Below are positions 32,564 to 41,049 of a stretch of 46,912 nucleotides of DNA, in pieces (the first letter of the stretch is position 1; every line of letters starts with the position of its first letter). The stretch covers positions 4,533-51,444 of the forward strand of contig JAJPZC010000096.1 of the NCBI GenBank assembly GCA_021204585.1, in the 5' to 3' direction. Under the pieces are notes generated by a model that did not search any database, was not told the DNA's origin, and saw only the letters and a program-made list of their open reading frames with translations. The position numbers and the translations under genes are program-made. Source of the DNA: Clostridia bacterium (GTDB taxonomy: Bacteria; Bacillota; Clostridia; Christensenellales; Borkfalkiaceae).

Positions 32564-32650
32564 TTACACATTTTTCATATGAAAAATGTGTATAATTTAC
32601 ACATTTTCCATAGATAAGCCGCTTTTTGTTGTGCAGAATGCACAAACAGC
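32564..32650. repeat. Copy B of the 88-bp palindrome-bearing direct repeat
   Basis: Same 26-bp palindrome at 32566-32591 and the same 3' block acacattttccatagataagccgctttttgttgtgc. Confidence 0.95.
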
Positions 32651-32676
32651 GGCCTCGCGCGGAGCCGCTGTCCGGA

Positions 32677-33810
32677 TTACAGATTGTGCTTCAGCAGGAA
32701 CTTGTTGCTGATGCACTTGAAGCTTGTTGTGTTGTCGTGGTCACGGATCACCACTCCCTCGCGGAGCGTGTCGAAGACAACGGACTTGCCGTCGGCGAAG
32801 GAAAGCATCTCGTCCACGGTGGGCAGAAGGATGAAGTTCTCGTCAAGGATGGGAACCCAGGTCATGCCGTAGGCGGCCATGATATCCTTTGCCACGCAGG
32901 AGTCTGTCTTTTCTCCGTCTATGATGAGGTTGAAGCAGAAGATGTCATACTCTGTGAACCTGTACTTGTTGTCCTGGATGCCGGGCCCTACGGTCTCTCC
33001 CTGCAGAATGACTGTGGCGGCGTTGTTCTTCTTCGCAATATCTGTGAGGATGTCCTGGATCTTGTACTTGAACGCAATAACCCAGTAGAAGTTGTCATCG
33101 TAGAAACACTTCTGGTTCATGTCCTCCTGCCGTACGTTCCTTGAACAGACCACGAACTCATACTTCCTGCGCTTTATGCGGCGCAGGCCGTACGTGGAAG
33201 ACGTGCCGTCTATCTTCTCAGTCACAACCATGGGCTTGCCCTTGTACTCTTCAAGCACCTCGGGCATGTTCTGCAGGCGGATCTCGTCTGTCTTGGAGAT
33301 CCAGTCCGGGAACTTGCCGGAAGACTTCTTGGGAAGCAGAAACCGGAAGGCTACCTTGCGGAACCACTTGAACTTCATGAACCACTTGAAGACCCTGTTC
33401 TTCGCAAGCTTCCTGTGCCGCTGCTTGAGGCGCATCATGTCGTCCGCCGGCTTCGGCTTGGGGATGACGTCCTCTATCTCCGTGATCTTCAGGGCCCCGG
33501 TCACGTCCTCGCCTATGGCGTGCTTCTTTGTGTCATGCAGGATGGCCACAGGGAACACAATGCCCTGGGAGAGAACACCCTTCATCTTGATGGTCTTGAT
33601 CTTGTACTTGCGCTTCTCCAGGAATGCGAAGTCCGGGTTGTCCTTGTCCACAACGCTGTCTATCTCTATGTAGACGCACAGGTCCCCGGGATTGAACTCG
33701 TCCTTGTTGGCAATGCACTGCCATCCGAGAACGCCTACAAGCTCTATCCTGTCCGCGCCCTCTATGGGACGCTTCCACTCTATCTTTTCTATATGAGCAA
33801 GCTTTCTCAT
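32677..33810 (-). CDS. ATP-dependent RNA ligase, DRB0094/Rnl5-like
   Basis: N-terminal OB-like domain, nucleotidyltransferase motif I VVTEKIDGTSSTYG, VILQGETVGPG, motif V SFKCISNKFL; RBS ggaggg before MRKLAHIEKIEW. Confidence 0.85.
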   Translation of the reverse strand: MRKLAHIEKIEWKRPIEGADRIELVGVLGWQCIANKDEFNPGDLCVYIEIDSVVDKDNPDFAFLEKRKYKIKTIKMKGVLSQGIVFPVAILHDTKKHAIGEDVTGALKITEIEDVIPKPKPADDMMRLKQRHRKLAKNRVFKWFMKFKWFRKVAFRFLLPKKSSGKFPDWISKTDEIRLQNMPEVLEEYKGKPMVVTEKIDGTSSTYGLRRIKRRKYEFVVCSRNVRQEDMNQKCFYDDNFYWVIAFKYKIQDILTDIAKKNNAATVILQGETVGPGIQDNKYRFTEYDIFCFNLIIDGEKTDSCVAKDIMAAYGMTWVPILDENFILLPTVDEMLSFADGKSVVFDTLREGVVIRDHDNTTSFKCISNKFLLKHNL

Positions 33811-34216
33811 AATTCCCTCCGTTTGTACATATGTACATCTCATGCATAAGCGGCCCGCCCGGGCCATATGCCGGCATCGCGCGCTGCCGGTCTTGTGTCT
33901 GCAGAGCAAGCCTGGTGCCAACGGGGCAGGCACTGTGCCTCATCTGCCACGCCGCAACCCATAGCGGCGCCCGCTTAAGAGCCTGCATATTAACATCTGC
34001 AAGAAGGGCTGTCAATCAAAAATCCCGCCGGATATCCTATAAGCTAGGAGACATGAAAAATAATTACGGCTTTTATGCAAAAGGTCTACATTTGCACATA
34101 TGCAGTCTGTTTCCACATGTGGCCGTGCTGCATGCTTTTCTGCATAACTGCATACAAAGAGAGCCCTGCCGGTGCGGCGGAGCTCTTTGTGTCTGTATGC
34201 TGCTGTCTGCGTGAGA

Positions 34217-34609
34217 TTAAAGCTGGATGGTCCTCGGAGGGGCTGTAAAGGATGAGATAACGGCTGTAGCGTCCTTGAAGTAGAACACTACGTTGTTGCC
34301 GTCTCCGGGCTGGTACATGGCCTTAAGCTCCGGATAGTTGTCCAGAAGGGCGGCCTGCGCCTCTATGCGGTCATCCTCCACAAGGGTGCCGGAAAGACGG
34401 AGCCACTCATTGCCGTTGAAGGCGCACAGCTCCACTTTGGGATTGGCGGCTATCTGCTTTGCTACATCCTTTACCTTTCCTGTCTGGATATAGAGCTTGC
34501 CCTCGTATTCGTTAATGGTGCCAAAGGCACGCACTCTGGGCTGGTCTCCGTCCACGGTTGCGAGATAATACACCCCGCACTTGCGTATGAAATCACAAAC
34601 CTCGTTCAT
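34217..34609 (-). CDS. Pyridoxamine 5'-phosphate oxidase-like FMN-binding protein
   Basis: YYLATVDGDQPRVRAFGTINEYEGKLYIQTGKVKDVAKQIAANPKVELCAF. Confidence 0.88.
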   Translation of the reverse strand: MNEVCDFIRKCGVYYLATVDGDQPRVRAFGTINEYEGKLYIQTGKVKDVAKQIAANPKVELCAFNGNEWLRLSGTLVEDDRIEAQAALLDNYPELKAMYQPGDGNNVVFYFKDATAVISSFTAPPRTIQL

Positions 34610-34743
34610 CTCAATATCTCCTGCATATATCGCCGCACAAGGCTTTGAGAGCCCTGCGGTATCTTTCCTGGAATAATTGTACAGCCGCAAAAGAAGGCTG
34701 TCAAGAACCCGTAGAGACCCATATATGGCCAATGCACGCACTT

Positions 34744-35739
34744 TTACGTGGCAGTCTTTCCAAGGCTGTCCATAGCGTTAGCGCACCAGTCCGGGTCTAC
34801 CTCCATAAGCACGCTTCTCCTTCCCAGCCTGGACGCTGCAACGCCTGCAGATCCGGACCCTGCAAAGCAGTCCAGGATTATGTCCCCGGGGTTGGTTGTG
34901 GCTTGTATGGCGTGCTCCAAGAGGTCTACAGGCTTCTCTGCTGGGTGCTTGCCCTTGTGCGGGCGCACGTTTGGGAAGTTCCAGACGTCCGTGAACTCTT
35001 CATCTTTGCCCACGTGGAAAGGCCGTATTATGTCCTCATACTCCGGTATGCCTGCAACGCCTTTGCCTTCCAGAGCGGCTTTAAGCCTTACATACTGCTC
35101 TTTGCTGGGAATGCTCCTGCCGGCCTCCCAGTTGGATATGGCTCCGCCGTGGTTCTCCAGGCCGTATGCGCCTGCAGCGGCTGCCAGCTGTCTTGTGCTC
35201 ATGCCTGCTTCTTTGCGCCACAGGGCAAGCTGCGTGCCAAAGCAACTGCTCTCCGGATTGCCTTCCAAGGCGTACTCCATGAACAGGATGCGTTCAGAGT
35301 ACGGGTACCACTGCCTCAGAGCCTCCTTGCGGGTCTTCTGCTTCCAGCCGTCATAGCCAGGGGCGTTGGGCTTCGTCCAGACAATCTCAGACAGCATGCG
35401 GAAGTACCCGGAGAACATGACCTGCAGCTGCGCAGACATTGCTGCAGAGCAGAAACAGAAGATGCTGCCGCTGTACTTTAATACCCTCTTCCACTGTACG
35501 GCATACTGCCTCATCCACCGCACATAATCTTCATCCCTTGCAAAGCTGGTGTCCCCCAGGATGTTCTTTTTCCTGGTGGTATGGTACGGAGGATCTGTGA
35601 GGATCAAAGAGATGCTGTGGTCTGGGAGCTTTTTAATGAGCTCCAGAGAGTCTCCCTGCAGAATGAGAGAATCCTCCGTAGAGCAGAATGCGCCGTCATA
35701 TGCGCTGCGTATGTCTTCAAAGACTGTCCTGCTGTCCAT
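34744..35739 (-). CDS. Site-specific DNA methyltransferase (N6-A/N4-C class) with an internal XRE-like HTH
   Basis: ILTDPPYHTT (motif IV), DCFAGSGSAGVAA (motif I), KHPAEKPVDLLEHAI; internal LALWRKEAGMSTRQLAAAAGAYGLENHGGAISNWEAGRSIPS. Confidence 0.9.
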   Translation of the reverse strand: MDSRTVFEDIRSAYDGAFCSTEDSLILQGDSLELIKKLPDHSISLILTDPPYHTTRKKNILGDTSFARDEDYVRWMRQYAVQWKRVLKYSGSIFCFCSAAMSAQLQVMFSGYFRMLSEIVWTKPNAPGYDGWKQKTRKEALRQWYPYSERILFMEYALEGNPESSCFGTQLALWRKEAGMSTRQLAAAAGAYGLENHGGAISNWEAGRSIPSKEQYVRLKAALEGKGVAGIPEYEDIIRPFHVGKDEEFTDVWNFPNVRPHKGKHPAEKPVDLLEHAIQATTNPGDIILDCFAGSGSAGVAASRLGRRSVLMEVDPDWCANAMDSLGKTAT

Positions 35740-36090
35740 CCGGCTTCTTCCTCCCTTCATTCATTGTGCATATGATACCATACAAGCCCGCAGGATTGCA
35801 ATTTCTGCAAGGCCGTTTTGGCGTCTCTCAAGGCTCTTAATATACGCCACATGAGTCCCTGCAGCGGTGCCGGATGGAACTCTGGACACTTTGGTGGAAA
35901 GTGTATAACATCAGTGGATATGCCTCAAACAACGCAATTTTGGTTGGAGCTGGAGCGGGGTGTGTAATATACTTGTCTGTGTATAGACAGTTATCACATG
36001 ATAATAATTATCCACGGACAGGAGGCATGCTGCATGGGGCATTGGGAGACCGGTTCGTAAGGATATGAAGATACGTTATACGGAGAAAGC

Positions 36091-36867
36091 ATGCGCAGGC
36101 GCAGAAAAGATGCCTTGGCATCTGAAACAACTGATATAGAGACCCGCATGAATGAAAACATGACGGGCGGAGCTTTGCAGACCATAATAGAGGCAGACAA
36201 CGAGTACCGCAGGAGGCTGTTTGCCGTGCATGAGGTAGACGGCACCAAGCGGCTCATGATATACGGCGTGGAGTTCGTATACCTGTACATAATAGGCATC
36301 TGCATGGCCTTCCTGGGCTGGGCAGTGGAAAATATTGCCCGGATGATATCATACGGCATCATAGACTCCAGGTACCATATACTCCCATTCATATCGCCGT
36401 ACGGAATAATTGTGTTCGCCTTCCATATCGTTGTGGGAGACATAGATGACTTCACCTTCTTCGGCCACAAGGTCTTCAAAAGCAGGACCGTAAAGAGCAT
36501 AATCCTTTCCAACGTCATAACGCTTGCCCTGTTCTGCGGGCTCACATTCTTAGGGGAGCTGGCCGTAGGAAATATGTGGGACAAGTGCTTCGGAGTGCAG
36601 CTCTGGGACTACTCCAGCCAGCCAATGCACGTAACACAGTACGCAGGGCTCATACCCTCACTTGGCTTCGGCATCGGGTGCTACCTTCTGTTCCGGCTCA
36701 TATACACGCCCGTGCTGGGACTTGTACGGCGCAGGATGAAGTACAAGGTGGCAAGGTGGATATGCCTCACGCTAGGCATTGCAATAGTGCTGGACACACT
36801 GCGGATGATGGTGTGCATCATGGCCTTCGGCGAGGCGCCTATGATATGGAGCGTATGCTTCAGATAG
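36091..36867 (+). CDS. Putative ABC-transporter type IV / CmpB-like integral membrane protein
   Basis: Multiple TM segments; CMAFLGWAVENIARMISYG and YGIIVF resemble that family. Confidence 0.6.
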   Translation: MRRRRKDALASETTDIETRMNENMTGGALQTIIEADNEYRRRLFAVHEVDGTKRLMIYGVEFVYLYIIGICMAFLGWAVENIARMISYGIIDSRYHILPFISPYGIIVFAFHIVVGDIDDFTFFGHKVFKSRTVKSIILSNVITLALFCGLTFLGELAVGNMWDKCFGVQLWDYSSQPMHVTQYAGLIPSLGFGIGCYLLFRLIYTPVLGLVRRRMKYKVARWICLTLGIAIVLDTLRMMVCIMAFGEAPMIWSVCFR

Positions 36868-37085
36868 AGATGAACACGGGGATGGAAAGAAAGGAGTCCG
36901 GGCCGTCTGGCGCCGGGCTTTTGTTGTGCCTGCAGAGACTCTGTGTGCACTGGCATTGAGGACTTTGTACGGGCCTTTCGGAGGCCTCCGGGTGAGGTTA
37001 TGGCGTGGGGTAGGACGGGTTCAGGAGAGCTCTGGAAGAGCCATGGAGTGCGTATGAGTGGCTTGTTTTGAAAGTTTTGGGACGT

Positions 37086-37118
37086 AAAAAGGAGCCCTGC
37101 CGGCGTGGCGGGACTCCA
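37086..37118 (-). terminator. Intrinsic terminator downstream of pnp
   Basis: Minus strand GGAGTCCCGCCACGCCGGCAGGGCTCCTTTTT. Confidence 0.8.
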
Positions 37119-37143
37119 TATGTATCTGGGGTTAAGTTCGCGG

Positions 37144-39252
37144 TTAGGAGAGCTTCTCGAGGAGCTTGAGGTCGATGCCCTTCTCGCCGATCTTGATGAT
37201 CTCAACCTTGACGGTGTCGCCGATCTTGAGGACGTCTTCGACGCGGTCAATGCGCTTTCTAGAGTTGCCCGTGGAGAGGTTGGAGATGTGGATCATGCCG
37301 TCCTTGCCGGGGGCGAACTCGACGAAGGCGCCGAAGGAAAGGATGCGGACAACCGTGCCGACGAACATGTCGCCTACTTCGGGGTCGTGGGCTATGGAAA
37401 GGACTATGGACTTTGCGCGCATTGCATCCTCGATGGGTCCCATTGTGGAGATGTAGCCGTTGCCGGAGTCATCGTCGTTGAACTCGATGTCCGTGCCGGT
37501 CTCCTCCATGATCTTCTTGATGACGGAGCCCTTGGAGCCGATGACGTCGCCGATCTTGTCGGGGTCAATGAAGAAGGATACGATCTTGGGAGCGTATTCG
37601 GAGAGGGCGGGAGCGACTTCGGGAACGCATTCAAGCATCTTCTTGAGGATGAAGGTGCGGCCTTCGTTGGCCTGCTCTATGGCTGCCTTCATTATCTCAC
37701 GGGTTATGCCCTTGATCTTTATGTCCATCTGGATGGCCGTGATGCCGGATTCGGTGCCGGCCACCTTGAAGTCCATGTCGCCGAGGAAATCCTCAAGGCC
37801 CTGGATATCCGTAAGGACGCGGAACTCGCCGGACTCCTGGTCTTTTATAAGGCCCATTGCAACGCCCGCAACCGGCGCCTTGATGGGTACGCCTGCATCC
37901 ATGAGAGCCATTGTGGAGCCGCATACGGATGCCATTGAGGAGGAGCCGTTGGAGGACATTATGTCGTTTACCACACGGATTGCGTACGGGAAGGACTGCT
38001 CATCCGGAAGAACGGGTATGAGGGCGCGCTCTGCAAGGGCGCCGTGGCCTATCTCACGCCTGCCGGGGGAACGCAGGGCTTTTGCCTCGCCGGTGCAGTA
38101 TCCGGGGAAGTTGTACTGGTGCATGTAGCGCTTTTCGGTCTCTTCGTCCAGGCCTTCAAGCTTCTGCGCCTCGCCAAGCATTGCGAGGGTGCATGTGGTG
38201 AGGGTCTGCGTCTGGCCCCTCGTGAAGACTGCGGAGCCGTGAACTCTGGGCAGGACTCCCCTCTCGCACCATATGGGGCGGACGTCCTTCAAACCTCTGC
38301 CGTCCGGGCGGATGCCGAGGTCGAAGACCTTGGCGCGCACCTTCTCCTTGGTGAGGTAGTACATGGAATCCTTGATGTCGCGGGCGCCGTCCGGGTAGAT
38401 GTCTGCAAAGTGTGCGAGGACTTCGTCCTCCACCTGCTGCTGCCTTGCCTCGCGCTCTGCGCGGTCATATGTCTCTATTGCCCAGTCCACCTTCTCTGCG
38501 GCGTAGGCGCGTACTGCTGCGTCTATCTCCTCGTTGGGATGATAGAGCTCTATCTCCTTCTTGGGCTTGCCCACGGCGGGAACTATTTCGTCTTCGATGA
38601 AGTGGCAGATCTTTTCTATTTCTTCCTGGCCGAATATGATGGCGTTGACCATCTCATCGTTGGTGACCTCGTCTGCGCCTGCCTCTATCATGAGGATGGC
38701 GTCCTTCGTGCCGGCGAGGTTGAGGTGTATGCGGCTCTTTGCGCGCTGGTCGGCATCCGGGTTGATGACGTACTGTCCGTCAACGAGGCCAACCACAACG
38801 GAGCCTGTGGGGCCTGCCCAGGGGATGTCGGATATCGCGAGGGCCACTGAGGAGCCTATCATTGCGAGGGGCTCAGGGGATACGTCCGGCTCAACGGAGA
38901 GAGCCTGTGCTATGACAACTACGTCGTTGTAGAAGCCCTTCGGGAACAAGGGCCTTAAGGGGCGGTCTATGAGGCGGGCTGTAAGTATGGCCTTGTCGGA
39001 TGCCCTTCCTTCGCGCTTTTTGAAGCCTCCGGGAATCTTGCCAACGGAGTACATCTTCTCCTCGTAGTCCACCTGGAGAGGGAAGAAGTCTATGCCCTCG
39101 CGCGGAGCGTCGGACATGCAGACGGTGACAAGAACCGCCGTGTCCCCGCAGCGCACCAGGGCGGCGCCGTTGGCCTGTTCGGCATACTTTCCGGTCTCAA
39201 CTATGAGCTCCTTGCCGCCAACAGTCGTGCTGAACTGTTTGAAATTAACCAT
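37144..39252 (-). CDS. pnp: Polyribonucleotide nucleotidyltransferase
   Basis: ALVRCGDTAVLVTVCMS, GRREIGHGALAERAL, KH (VIGSKGSVIKKIMEETG) and S1 domains. Confidence 0.98.
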   Translation of the reverse strand: MVNFKQFSTTVGGKELIVETGKYAEQANGAALVRCGDTAVLVTVCMSDAPREGIDFFPLQVDYEEKMYSVGKIPGGFKKREGRASDKAILTARLIDRPLRPLFPKGFYNDVVVIAQALSVEPDVSPEPLAMIGSSVALAISDIPWAGPTGSVVVGLVDGQYVINPDADQRAKSRIHLNLAGTKDAILMIEAGADEVTNDEMVNAIIFGQEEIEKICHFIEDEIVPAVGKPKKEIELYHPNEEIDAAVRAYAAEKVDWAIETYDRAEREARQQQVEDEVLAHFADIYPDGARDIKDSMYYLTKEKVRAKVFDLGIRPDGRGLKDVRPIWCERGVLPRVHGSAVFTRGQTQTLTTCTLAMLGEAQKLEGLDEETEKRYMHQYNFPGYCTGEAKALRSPGRREIGHGALAERALIPVLPDEQSFPYAIRVVNDIMSSNGSSSMASVCGSTMALMDAGVPIKAPVAGVAMGLIKDQESGEFRVLTDIQGLEDFLGDMDFKVAGTESGITAIQMDIKIKGITREIMKAAIEQANEGRTFILKKMLECVPEVAPALSEYAPKIVSFFIDPDKIGDVIGSKGSVIKKIMEETGTDIEFNDDDSGNGYISTMGPIEDAMRAKSIVLSIAHDPEVGDMFVGTVVRILSFGAFVEFAPGKDGMIHISNLSTGNSRKRIDRVEDVLKIGDTVKVEIIKIGEKGIDLKLLEKLS

Positions 39253-39391
39253 AATGCAAACTCCTGTGTTCTTGTGCCTGCGGCACCCGCCGCAGACTGT
39301 ATATGAATGATTTTTTGACGGATTGAGTGTCTTGAACGGGAAATTTTAATGTAAAAGAGAGCGAGGCCTTTGCTTCCCGCTCCCTTTTCCG

Positions 39392-39646
39392 TTACTTTCT
39401 TAAGTTCAGTGCAGCTATAATGGCACGGTATCTCTCAATGTCCTTGCTCTTGAGATAGTCAAGGAGACCGCGTCTCTGGCCTACCATCTTCAGAAGGCCG
39501 CGGCGGCTGTGGTTGTCATGGATGTGCACCTTGAGGTGCTCATTGAGATGGTTGATGCGCTCAGTTAAGAGTGCTATCTGCACTTCCGGGGAACCCGTAT
39601 CCCCTTCCTTCCTGCCGTACTTGGCAATAATTTCGGCTTTGTCCAT
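39392..39646 (-). CDS. rpsO: 30S ribosomal protein S15
   Basis: [50 protein letters not shown]. Confidence 0.98.
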   Translation of the reverse strand: MDKAEIIAKYGRKEGDTGSPEVQIALLTERINHLNEHLKVHIHDNHSRRGLLKMVGQRRGLLDYLKSKDIERYRAIIAALNLRK

Positions 39647-39866
39647 TTCAGTTTATCCTCCAGCTATGGATCTGTATTCACGAGTAACAAAGACGGGCAT
39701 CGAGTGCTTGCACCTCTTTGAAACCGTAGCCTACACATAATACCATACCCTCCCGCAAATGGCAAATGAAATTTGCACACTTGCAGAAAATTTTGTTCAC
39801 AAGGCGCCTATACCATTATAATAATGGCCCGCCCCGCGGCCGGCTTGCCTGCATAATCCGGCACAA

Positions 39867-39929
39867 GCCGCTCTGGAGCCGCTCTGGAGCCGCTCTGGTG
39901 CCGCTTTGGAGCCGCTTTGGAGCCGGTTT
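39867..39929. repeat. 11-bp tandem repeat, about 5.7 units
   Basis: gccgctctgga x2, gccgctctggt, gccgctttgga x2, gccggttt. Confidence 0.95.
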
Positions 39930-39967
39930 AAAGGCTTCATACGGGCTCCATACAGCCCCGTCTGCAT

Positions 39968-39997
39968 TTGACAACCTCCCCCTCCAAGTGCTATATT
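39968..39997 (+). promoter_or_regulatory. Promoter upstream of kinase-like gene copy 1
   Basis: TTGACA-18-TATATT, conserved with the copy 2 leader. Confidence 0.7.
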
Positions 39998-40049
39998 AAC
40001 GGCATCCTTTTGAGGGGGCCGGGACTTAAGTTCCGGTGCGGATTGAGAC

Positions 40050-40919
40050 ATGTTCATTGCTTTAAACGGGCAGCTAGCCAGCGGAAAGAGCACCATATGC
40101 AGGATACTGGAGAGAAGATACGGCTTCTCCACATTCTCCACGGGCCAGATACAGAGGGCCCTCGCAAACGAGATGGGCATTACCACGCTGGAGCTCAATG
40201 AGCTTGGCATGAAGGACTACTCATATGATTACATCATAGACGGCAGGCTTTCACAGTACGCAAAAGAGCACACGGATGAAGACATAATCTTTGACTCCCG
40301 CATGGCCTGGCACTTCGTGGAGGGCGCATACAAGATACACCTCCTCGTGTCCCCCGCCATTGCTGCAGAGCGCGTATACGGCAAGCGCGAAACAAAGGAA
40401 GAGACGTACAAGAGCCTGCAGGAGGCCATGGAGGACCTCATTAAGCGCCGCCAGGTTGAGGCCGAGAGGTACAAGATAGTCTACAACGCCAACATGATGG
40501 ACTTCAGAAACTATGACCTCATCATAGACACCAGCACCCTAACCCCTGAGGGCATCTGCGACATCATCCACAGGCACATCTCAGGCCTTGTCCAGGACGC
40601 CTGCCCTTCCATATACCTCTCCCCTCAGAACATCTACCCCTCAGGGATGGCAGAGCCTGCAGGCGACCCCGTGGACACAGTGCAGGTTCTTAAGGTTGAG
40701 GATTCCATGTACCTGTACAGAGGCGCTGCAAAGGTCATTGCCGCCAACAGAATCCAGGTGCCGGTTTTAAGGGCCGTTATGCTTGCGCAGGATGATGAAA
40801 TAATCCCCGGATCCAACATATCTGCCGGGAAATACGTGAAGGCCACAAAGGCAGACATTGCTGTGTGGGAAAAGGAAAACGGCTTCACGTACGGCTATCT
40901 CCCGGACAGGATACGCTAG
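40050..40919 (+). CDS. Cytidylate kinase-like P-loop protein with ParB-like C-terminal region, copy 1
   Basis: MFIALNGQLASGKSTICRILERRYGFSTFSTGQIQRALANEMG; C-terminal IYLSPQNIYPSG...VQVLKVEDSMYLYRGAAKVIAANRIQVPVLRAVML. Confidence 0.75.
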   Translation: MFIALNGQLASGKSTICRILERRYGFSTFSTGQIQRALANEMGITTLELNELGMKDYSYDYIIDGRLSQYAKEHTDEDIIFDSRMAWHFVEGAYKIHLLVSPAIAAERVYGKRETKEETYKSLQEAMEDLIKRRQVEAERYKIVYNANMMDFRNYDLIIDTSTLTPEGICDIIHRHISGLVQDACPSIYLSPQNIYPSGMAEPAGDPVDTVQVLKVEDSMYLYRGAAKVIAANRIQVPVLRAVMLAQDDEIIPGSNISAGKYVKATKADIAVWEKENGFTYGYLPDRIR

Positions 40920-40949
40920 CCTGCGGCGTATAGATTCATATGATACCAA

Positions 40950-40985
40950 TATTAAAACTCCCTTCGGATGTCCGTTGGGAGCTTT
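40950..40985 (+). terminator. Possible intrinsic terminator of kinase-like copy 1
   Basis: aaaactcccttcggatgtccgttgggagcttt. Confidence 0.6.
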
Positions 40986-41049
40986 GCTGCTGTTGTTTGG
41001 GCGGCCGTGCGGCCGCTGTATGAGGCCGTATGAGCCCTCCGGAGGGGAG

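Noticed and set aside
37105-38850. Plus-strand ORFs antisense to pnp (277 and 268 aa)
   Set aside because: Overlap pnp, show no recognisable domain, and are explained by codon-composition shadow.
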